Source of the DNA: Blasia pusilla
Taxonomy: Eukaryota > Marchantiophyta > Marchantiopsida > Blasiales
DNA length: 64,000 nt
Assembly: GCA_050084515.1 (NCBI GenBank)
Contig: CM114271.1
Location: 16,492,001-16,556,000 of the forward strand
Reading direction: 5' to 3'
The position numbers were made by a program, and so were the translations under genes. Numbering within the stretch: position 1 is the stretch's first letter; each line of letters begins with the position of its first letter. The notes below the pieces were generated by a model. The model did no database searches, was not told the DNA's origin, and saw only the letters and a list, made by a program, of their open reading frames with translations. Positions 56,457 to 64,000 of the stretch are shown here, in pieces.

Positions 56457-58662
56457 TCACTGACGTATCAGATTAGCAAGTTTCAAAAAACTTTGTTGAG
56501 ACGATCCGCCCTCTTCGATAGCTGCAGCTGCTGACGCTTTGAGCTGCTCGGCCCTCTCTTTCAGACGTTTGCCCAATTCTGTCGACATGGCGGTGACCAC
56601 CGTATTCGTCACTTCCCCTCTATCTACAAAACCGGAAGCATCTACAGGAAGAAGGAGTGCCACCCGTTCATGCTCCGCAATATATCTGCTTGGTTACAGC
56701 GTTCCAATTCCATTAGATACACGAACGGTTATCTCTGTCAGATAATCTCCACCCAGCAGAAAGAATTCGGTCTTCATTGACTGAGACTTCCTAACAAGAA
56801 TTCAATGGATAGAAATCCGATCTATAAGCTGGGTGCATTAAATGTTGCAACCCAGCATGTCGTTTTCGGTTCCACACCATGCAGACAGAAAGCCTTTCTT
56901 TCCATGCCTCCAGGGAGGTGACGCTCACTCGGATCGTTCTAACTTCTAATCACAGGATCAAAAGATATGAGACAGTTGTGATTACCACGCGTTTGACCTA
57001 CTTTATCTCGGGCTGCAAAAGCTCGACCTCTTGAGCTGAATCGACAGACACACGAATTAGATGCGGTAAATTTACCTGGCATTGGGCAGCTGGTCTGCAA
57101 ACGATGGCCATCCAATGATCGGAACACCTCTGACTATGCTTTCCAGCACGGAGTTCCATCCACAGTGCATCAGAAACACAGCCACGGAAGGATGAGACAA
57201 AATTTTTAGCTGCGGGGCCCAGCCCCTGACAATCAGCCCACGGTCCTTCACCCGTTCTTCGAAACCAGGTGGCAACAAATTGGGCATTTCCTCCTTCGTT
57301 ACGCTCGGAGATGGTCTCAAAACCCATAGGAACCGTGCTTGGCTTGCCTCCAATCCCAAAGCCAGCTCGTGGACGTGTTCAATGGACCATGCCTGCATGC
57401 CCGTGGTGCCAAAATTTACATACACAACTGAGCAGGCCGACTGCTGCTCCAGCCACCGCAGGCATTCATCGTCCACATATTCGACATCATCCTCGAAACA
57501 AATTTGGCTAACCCGGACTGCCGAGTCCAGAGGACCCACTGGAAATACGTCTACCTGTTTCATCATAAAAAGAAGTTACGCGCAGCATCTTGGTGAGACC
57601 CAAAACTCTAAACTCTCAATAGCTTAATTTCGGCATCTTGAAAAGCAGGAATGGCTGTTTTTTCAAGCTAGGTAATAATTGCTGCCAATCATTGGGTGCT
57701 GCGGGTGGAGGATTGCAAATGCGGCGCAAGGACACAGGACAGGGAATCGGAGGAGAAGGACGGGCGGCAATATGGCCATCTTATATGTCCAGGACACTCA
57801 GGAAATTGTACATACCTGGAAGTCGCGGCGGATGCTTTCGACATGTTTTGGTTCAAACTCATTGAACGAATTAATCAAAATTCCTGCTGATCCAGCAATA
57901 GAACCTACTACGTATTTCCCCACCCTGTCCCAAAAAATTTCCGCAATCCGACTCTCTCCTTCATCATCGAGTTGCGGAATCCGATTCGAAAGAGCAGTCA
58001 TCCCATATAAACTGTACGCTCCGGATGCCCATAAGAGACACCTAGGAATGTTCAGCTTGGCTGCCAAGTCCTATTCCAATCGAAAAGTCGCCCGAACGTT
58101 CTCATCGGTTAATTATTCTTCGCATACATCCAATGCATGCAGAATAAGAAAACAGACCAAGAGTTTCCATGGCCACGTGAAAGATCTCAAGTATCAGGAG
58201 AAATGTGCAAAGGAAATGTTTTGCACTTACCGCTGTCCAATATTGGAGGACATCAGAGATTATACATGTGGGACGTCCTGGACTGCTGGAACCAGGCAGG
58301 AGCTCCTTCTCCGCGTAATCATTCACCGCAAGAGACATCTCTGCAATGTCAATCTCCACACCCATCGCGCCTGGTGGCGGAGTGTAAGCAAGGTCAAGAC
58401 GCAGCCCAATGAAATTTATTTGCTCGCTCAAATTGCCAAAACTTTTAACAACAGGCTCGATCAAGTGTTCAAAGCTGAGAATTGTAAGTTTAATATTCCC
58501 TTCGAGCAGACGCACTAGCTGCTCCGCCACGTGCACCATAGGCGTGATGTGAGGGAGCGCTGGATGAGGTATCATTAGCAAGTGAGGGGCTCTGCTCTCC
58601 ACGCCCTCGTTCCTACAACTTTTCTCCGCAGCTTCAGCACCATTGCAACTTTCGTGCGGCAT
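56457..58662 (-). CDS. UDP-glycosyltransferase (GT1 family)
   Basis: Four exons were traced on the minus strand: 58662-58231, 58070-57816, 57554-57076 and 56685-56457. Junctions are GT-AG, phases agree, and the protein is 464 aa, normal for plant UGTs. The N-terminal acceptor domain has the catalytic His in PHPALPHITPMVHVAEQL and a likely partner Asp in TCIISDVLQYW. The C-terminal donor domain has YVNFGTTG and a complete 44-residue PSPG box, from WAPQLKILSHPSVAVF through HCGWNS to FADQ. The enzyme transfers a sugar from a UDP-sugar to a small acceptor in the cytosol, and the terminal Gln of the PSPG box suggests UDP-glucose. The acceptor cannot be told. Introns are 160, 261 and 390 bp. It is probably functional. 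Confidence 0.93.
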
Positions 58663-58879
58663 GCTTGATGGAGCTCAGTCGAGCCCTAGTCGACGACGGT
58701 AGTCGAGAATGAGCTTTGGCGAGGCAACTCAGAATGACATCTTCAAACAGATTAGTATCGGTTCATATATTCGAAGGGATTTGTATGGGGTCCTATTCAC
58801 ATATGCACCGTGGTCCTACTCATAACACGAGAAGCATTCCACATTTTCGGAGAGTTTTCATTCATTGACTTTTCCAATC
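58663..58879 (-). promoter_or_regulatory. Upstream region of the UGT gene
   Basis: This short non-coding interval between the UGT start and the hAT fragment must hold the 5' UTR and the proximal promoter. No element was assigned. Confidence 0.4.
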
Positions 58880-59703
58880 TTCACCCCAACATCGTCGGTC
58901 ACGTTCCGGTCGGAACTAACCAGCACGTGTTGTCGGCCGGGCAGGGCTGCCGGTTTGAGGCCGGGATGACATTCCAGGTAGACGGATTGTGGCTGAGTGA
59001 CTTCCTGGCAGCCGGGAAATTTTGAAACTCGAACGTTTTTCGCTAGTGTGATGGACGGCAACATCGCCTTAAGGGGAGACGGCTTAATCTTAGTCGCTCA
59101 CTCGAAGTTGTGCCCTACCTGCCCATTTAGGACAGTAATGTGACTCGATCGGACGGCTACATGAAAAAAGAAGGGGCCAGGCCGCTGGGTGGAGACCCAA
59201 CTACGGGGCTCTCCACACCTCATTCTCTCCTTTACGCTTCACTTGCTCTCTCCGAGCTGCCCTGTCTCAAGTTCGAACTTCGAAAAATACATAAGACAAT
59301 CATTGTGTTCGTAGGTAAGGTAGGTAATGGGCTTGACATTATCGCATTTCGGTTCATATGATGAAAGAGAAGAGCAACCTCCATACGAAGCAATGCGTCT
59401 ATACTTGAAAAAGTTTGTATAGCATGGAGGGATGTATGGTACTCAATGTATGGCTGGATTGATTTTGATTCTGTCTTTTATAGAATCTTTTGTAAAGTTT
59501 GTAGGATAGGAAGGGGAAGAGTGTCTTTTCCAGAGATGGAGCAATTAATTGCAAGGTTTCAGCTTTTACTGATCATGCCAAGTCCAACGAGCAAATCAAG
59601 CTTGCATGGGCTGGAAATGGGGGTAAGAAGCCAATGGCCAAGGCCATTGCCACAACCAACCAAACTTGCCATTGTTTAAGTGCACATACTTCCTTTTGAA
59701 GGA
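58880..59703 (+). mobile_element. hAT fragment with partial transposase
   Basis: The 5' part (58880-59230) matches the fragment at 55600-55900 (CCGG words, GTGCCCTA..TTAGGAC, GATCGGACGGCTAC). An internal deletion joins it to the transposase N-terminal zone. That zone, at 59330-59690, matches 50470-50760, including YGWIDFDS and FCKVCRIGRG. It ends abruptly at 59703, where the LTR of gypsy copy 3 begins. Confidence 0.75.
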
Positions 59704-59829
59704 TGTCGTGCGCATACACATCGCTACATAACGTACATCGCTGTCACTGAACATAAACATAAACACGCACGATCCCATGCGAACTCATGGCATCCAAACA
59801 AGGAGACAAGAAGTACTAAAATATCTCCA
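59704..59829 (-). repeat. 3' LTR of PHD-gypsy copy 3
   Basis: It is 126 bp long, begins TGGAGATATTTTAG and ends CGCACGACA on the minus strand. The length equals the LTR at 2190-2315. Confidence 0.85.
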
Positions 59830-60017
59830 ATCGCCCCCCTAGCTGGTGGTTAGGTCCCTCTAACTCCAAATAGCCATCTATCCCTACCTACCATGACATA
59901 CATCTCTAGGACGCTAAGAGCAAAAAGGTCGGGTGCTCATGTGGCCCCATCGTTCGTCGCCTTCCTATCATCCATATCACGAAAAAAAACGGAATCGAAA
60001 CCTACCTAGTATCTCCT

Positions 60018-60334
60018 CTATGTACATCTGGGACACATCCATCGTCCCCGAGGAACCCTAGTGAGAGGTGGCGTCAGACATGCCATATGCCAACCTCTCG
60101 AACATCCATCACAGACTAGCATCATGGGCGTACCACGGGCAAAACCACACAACATACAACGCAAGCCTGCAGGAACTACTGCTAAGCTTGGATCTATTGT
60201 ACCATCAATGTTAGGAAGGTGACATGGTGCACAATTACGCACATGGTCCTTCCATTCCATACCATCGCGTCCCTCTAGCAAGAGAACACCGGATGGCAAA
60301 TCGTCATGCACTTTCATGATAGGACGCCCTGCAG
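60018..60334 (-). pseudogene. Integrase tail with PHD finger, copy 3
   Basis: The frame 60491-60018 carries LPSGVLLLEGRDGMEW, then NCAPCHLPNIDG. The PHD finger is at 60158-60024, with the same eight ligands and spacing as copy 1 (LVCDGCSRGWHMACL, RWMCPRC). A deletion of about 45-50 nt relative to copy 1 near 60345 removes the GDYVYLQQ segment and shifts the frame. The metal ligands are intact although the element is dead. Confidence 0.85.
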
Positions 60335-61296
60335 TCACATCCAACGTCGTCGGATAGTTGGTCGATAACCACCACCCCGAATAGTCGCATACCTCAACGT
60401 ATCCCGATGTTGCGCAATTGCCAAGTTCTCGAACGCCATGGGCATCACTCTCCAAAACAACTCGGCCCTCTGAGAACATGCTCGCATCCATACATCTGGG
60501 TAATCAAGGTCCAGCACCTCACCAGCATCTTGACGAATGGCCGCAGGTAAATCTGGCTCTTGACCATAAAGTAGCAAGTATGGTGAAGAAGACGCCAAGG
60601 ATGCATGTCTGCTAAATCTATATCCCATCACCAATCATGGCAACTAGAGATCCCAATCTCCTAGGTGACCTCTCTGCAAGCCATACTTGCGTAAACCCCT
60701 CTTCACCGTCTACACAACTCTCTCCGCTAATCCATCCGCCTCGGGATCATCTTACGAAGTCGTATGGTGGTCGATCAGTGTTTGATCACACAAGGCCTGG
60801 AACTCACCGCGAAACTCGATACCTTGGTCTATCAACACCTCAGCGCGTGCGCCATAATGACTCAGCACTCTATCAAGGAAGGCATAAGCTACTCCCTCAC
60901 TCGCTTTGTCAAGCAATGCAACCAACTCGATCCACTTCGAGAAGTGCTCGATCATCACCAACACATAATGACTATGACGCTCCATCAAAGGCAAAGGTCC
61001 TACAAAATCCAAACTCCATCTATATCTTAAGCCCATGATAGGTAATGGATGCAACTGTGGGGTCGGAGCATTGAACGATGCGCGGACCCGATCACACACC
61101 ATGCACCTGGCAACAAACTGCTGAACGTCAGTCTCCATGCCTCGCCACCAATACTGAATCTGGAGCAAGTTGTACTTCCGCTTCATCCCAAAGTGACCCA
61201 TTTCCTCGTGGGCATGTTGCACTAGTCGTGCTCTCTGCGAAGGATGCGGCACTACGCGTACTCTGCCATCCTCCCAAACCCTCAAAATATGTGTCC
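60335..61296 (-). pseudogene. gypsy integrase, copy 3
   Basis: The frame 61285-60752 has the HHCC zinc region (HEEMGHFG, CMVC), the first Asp (SLDFVGP) and the second Asp (LIDQGIEF). Stops at about 60752, 60711 and 60648 follow, then LLYGQEPDLPAAI. The first two stops sit where copy 2 reads CAA and CAG (Gln), so both fit C-to-T changes. Confidence 0.85.
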
Positions 61297-61301
61297 CCTC
61301 C

Positions 61302-61654
61302 TGTAACTCTCCAGCTCACGGAACCACTCTAGAGTTGCTCAAAGGTAGAATGCCCTCAAGGCCTCTCCTCTTCCTTTATATACTTAGAGATAGGTACAAT
61401 GAAGACAAATTAGCTCTACCTATCCTTATGCCACATGTCCTACTCTCATAGCATGAGAGAATCTCCTTTGGAGTCTAATGTCCCAACCTCATCTTCCTCG
61501 ACCTCATCCTTATCTCCCTTTTCACCAACCTATGGCCCCACTCTCATCTTTATCTCATGTATCTTGTCTTTTCTCTTTTTGGTTGATTCTTTCCCACTTA
61601 TGCGCTTCATGTCATAGATTCTAACTTAACTATGACTAACAAAGGATGGTTACA
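61302..61654 (-). repeat. Chromovirus 3' LTR (353 bp)
   Basis: On the minus strand it starts TGTAACCATCC and ends GAGTTACA, so the termini are inverted (TGTAAC...GTTACA). A TATA-like AGTATATAAAGG lies near 61373-61384. A polypurine tract (61655-61667) precedes it. The flank CCTCC at 61297-61301 is the candidate 5-bp target duplication. The partner copy is outside the window. Confidence 0.85.
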
Positions 61655-61667
61655 AACCTCCCCCCAT

Positions 61668-61850
61668 TTAAGACACAACGTCCTCGTTGTGAGAACTTTC
61701 AAACTCTTGCACTATTAATGGTGCGTTCGCCAAGTTGGCTGAGGGTTCCTATGTGGCCTCAAATAGTGGATATCCTTTCCATTAGACCAAATATTCAACT
61801 CATTGGTGATGAGCTCTTCGAGTGCGTTTCTTCAAGATACGTTCCACTTC
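61668..61850 (-). pseudogene. Integrase chromodomain, broken
   Basis: The frame reads FEVERILKKRTRR, then VEYLV, WKGYP and LANAPLIVQEFESS, a chromodomain as found at the end of chromovirus integrases. Three in-frame stops interrupt it: TGA at 61800-61802, TAA at 61782-61784 and TAG at 61749-61751. The last two replace residues that are usually Arg or Lys and Trp. Chromodomains bind methylated histone H3 and direct integration. Confidence 0.85.
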
Positions 61851-63140
61851 AAATTCTTCATGATCTCCGACTATTTGAGGTAGTGGTGGAGTGACAATAT
61901 TGTCCTTAAATCTCTTACGGCGTGGAATAAACGGTCGAAGAAGAGAGACATGAAACACATGATGGATTTTCATATGCATCGATAGATCTAGCTTATACGC
62001 CACGGCGCCCACTTTTTGTAGGATAGTGAAAGGCCCAATATAGGGAGGATTAAGCTTACGAACTCCTACTAATGATAAATTGGTTGTTGCTAACCAAACC
62101 TTGTCTCCTTCACAAAACTCGACATCTCGACGATGAGCATCTGCATATTATTTTTGTCGATTTTGGGCAATAACCAACTTCTCCTTATCAAGTTGAACCC
62201 CTTTCTGAATTTGGTCCACAAACTCATTAACTGCAGCTACCTTTATAGGTTCCCTCTTACTTTTCCCTATTCGAGTGAGACTAGAAGGAATTGAGGGATG
62301 CTCGCCATGCATTAAAAAGAACGGTGTGATCTTAGTGGAAGAGTTCATGGAGTTATTATATGAGAACTCTACTAAGGGTAACAATGAGTCCCATCCTTGT
62401 TGATCCTCCAATGTTAAGGCGCGTAGCATATCCTCAATAGTACGGTTGGCCCTTTTAGTTTGTCCATCAGTTTGAGGGTGATAAACCGTAGACATGGCTA
62501 GTTTAGTTTGGAGCAATCCGAATAAAGCCTTCCAAAATAAACTCGTGAAATGGGTTCCCCTATCAATGATAAGCACTTTAGGAAGACCATGATGGACAAA
62601 GACTGTCTCGATGTAGATCCTAGCCAACTCTCGTGCAGTCACAGTCTTCTTGGTCGGACGAAGGTGTATCAACTTGCTTAGTCTATCCACAAAGACCACA
62701 ATAGAGTCATATCCCGTGATCGTACATGGTAGCTCACAAACAAGATCTATAGTGACTTGTTTCCAACATTTTTGAGGTATTGGGATCGGCTGCAACAATC
62801 CTGCTGGTTTTGTGTTACTAGCCTTGATTTGTTGACAAATCCTACAACTCCTTACATATATGTCAACATCTTCTCTCATTTTGGGCCAATAGTACGCTCG
62901 TTGTAATCCCTCTAAGGTTTTTCTCAGCTCCCATGTGACCCGCAATGACTGTGTCGTGAGCTTCAGACAATACTTCAGTGCGTAATTTTGGATCTTGTGG
63001 GATCCATACTTTATCTTTATGGAAAACCAATCCTTGAGCCTTGTATACTCTATTGGCATGAATAGCCACGGTAATTTCTTCATCCTCCTTTGTGGCTTTG
63101 GATAACTTTTTCCACCAACTAGAGTGAATCTCCACTTCAT
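61851..63140 (-). pseudogene. Chromovirus integrase, broken
   Basis: The frame 63140-62148 has the zinc-binding CxxC (SCRICQQ), the first Asp (TIDLVCELP), the second Asp (LIIDRGTHFTS) and the Glu region. In that region GQTKRANRTIEDMLRAL reads Ala-Asn where Glu-like residues are usual, so the catalytic Glu appears to be lost. After a stop at 62148-62150, DKVWLA-type sequence and GPFTILQKVGAVAYKLDL follow (GPY/F-like region), then HVFHVSLLRPF. Confidence 0.85.
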
Positions 63141-64000
63141 TTATGTTATTCATCTGTGGTATACGAGTCAAGGCGTCTGCCAACTGCTTCTTTCCTTCCA
63201 CATAGACAATTTTCATCATGAATTGTTGTCGCCATTCTGCCCATCGAATTTGACGTTTGGAGAGCTCCTTCTGGGACTCTAAGTAGACCAAGGGCTTGTG
63301 ATTAGTCTCCACCACAAACTCCTTATCGCCCAAGTAATGTTTCCAATGTTTGGTTGCCAACACAATAGCAAGTTCTTCTCGCTCAGTTGTATGGTAGTTT
63401 TGCTCCGCTGGCAATAGCTTGCAAGAAAAGAAGGCAATAGGATGTCATCCATCCTCCCATTCTTGTTGTAGTACTCCTCCAATACTAGTACCTGAAGCAT
63501 CTGTGGCCAACTTGATGGGTCGATTAGGATCATACCACTTCAATATAGGGGCTTTGATCAAGGCATCCTTTAATGATTGAAAAGCAATCTCTTGTGATGT
63601 GCCCCAATTCCATTTTTGTCCTTTCCCTAGTAAAGCTGTTAAGGATTGTGAAATTTGAGCAAAACCTTTGACAAATCTTCGATAGAATCCTGTTAACCCT
63701 AGAAAACTCTTCAATTGAGTTTGATCCTCAGGTGCACTCCATTTTTGGATCGCTTCTACCTTCTCACTCATCACTTGAATACCTTCTACGCTTACTCGAT
63801 GCCCTACATAATCAACTTCTGTTTTACCGAACTCACATTTTGACGCTTTAGCATACAACTCATTATCTTCTAGGATTTGAAGGACTTCTCGTAGATGATT
63901 TATATACTCCTCTATCGTTTTACCATAGACTAAGATATCATCTAAGAATACAATGACAGACTTGTCTAAATATGGACGAAAGATATCATTCATTAGGCCC
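62863..64000 (-). pseudogene. Chromovirus reverse transcriptase end and RNase H
   Basis: The frame 63993-63445 begins in the RT palm (VIVFLDDILVYGKTIEEYIN), passes the thumb (FLGLTGFYRRFVKGFAQI) and enters RNase H (LATDASGTSIGGVLQQ). After a stop at 63445-63447 it continues at 63414-62863 (LPAEQNYHTTEREELAIVLA, TNHKPLVYLES, LADALTRIPQ). The H of the integrase zinc region (AGHMGAEK) follows before a frameshift near 62880-62900. The sequence runs off the right edge. Confidence 0.88.

Larger units (their letters stand above)
59704..61301 (-). mobile_element. PHD-gypsy family copy 3 (3' part)
   Basis: Read on the minus strand, this copy holds the integrase (61296-60335), the PHD-bearing tail (about 60330-60018), the polypurine tract (59830-59840) and a 126-bp 3' LTR (59829-59704). 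At the right it is interrupted at 61301 by the LTR of another retrotransposon. At the left it is inserted in a hAT fragment. Confidence 0.88.
61302..64000 (-). mobile_element. Ty3/gypsy chromovirus (chromodomain), 3' part
   Basis: Minus strand: reverse transcriptase (63993 on), RNase H, integrase, chromodomain, polypurine tract and 3' LTR. The 5' half lies beyond the right edge. The element is inserted into PHD-gypsy copy 3 at about 61301. Frameshifts and stops make it inactive. Confidence 0.9.

Overview
This window looks like nuclear DNA of a land plant. Three intact, intron-containing genes can be reconstructed exon by exon: elongin C, a plastid-targeted phosphoglucan phosphatase of the SEX4/DSP4 type, and a family 1 UDP-glycosyltransferase with a complete PSPG box. 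They sit among broken plant-type transposable elements (Ty3/gypsy, Ty1/copia, LINE, Helitron, hAT). The species cannot be named from the sequence. A seed-free plant (bryophyte or lycophyte grade) is my guess only.

Layout. Positions 1-13.6 kb are transposon debris. A plus-strand Ty3/gypsy element whose integrase ends in a PHD finger runs from 1 to 2315. An LTR-leader-LTR unit is fused to it (to 2954). A minus-strand relative (4697-11285) keeps gag, protease, RNase H and integrase but has lost the reverse transcriptase core. Positions 13.6-15.3 kb hold the 3' end of a LINE with a (TAA)n tail. Positions 15.8-27.2 kb are a gene island: elongin C (plus, 3 exons) converges on the SEX4-like gene (minus, 13 exons, 392 aa).

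Positions 28.1-36.4 kb are a candidate Helitron on the minus strand, with a decayed helicase, a 3' hairpin and a candidate 5' terminus. Positions 36.4-43.3 kb are AT-rich decayed sequence with a few recognisable relics. Positions 43.3-44.9 kb hold the 3' half of a copia element. Positions 45.3-46.3 kb contain an unusual array of short palindromes followed by two long perfect hairpins with a shared core. After a gypsy scrap (46.9-47.5 kb), a broken hAT element occupies about 48.6-52.6 kb. A second Helitron 3' terminus (53.04 kb) lies beside an intronless, broken long-chain alcohol oxidase gene (53.2-54.8 kb).

The glycosyltransferase gene (56.5-58.7 kb, minus, 4 exons, 464 aa) is flanked by two more hAT fragments. 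The right end is nested: a hAT fragment is interrupted by a third PHD-gypsy copy, which is itself interrupted by a chromodomain-bearing Ty3/gypsy element that runs off the window.

The three genes do not form a pathway. Elongin C acts in ubiquitin ligase and transcription elongation complexes, the SEX4-like enzyme in plastid starch breakdown, and the glycosyltransferase in small-molecule conjugation. The most distinctive observation is a retrotransposon lineage with a C-terminal PHD finger where chromoviruses carry a chromodomain. Both types are present here and one is inserted in the other.
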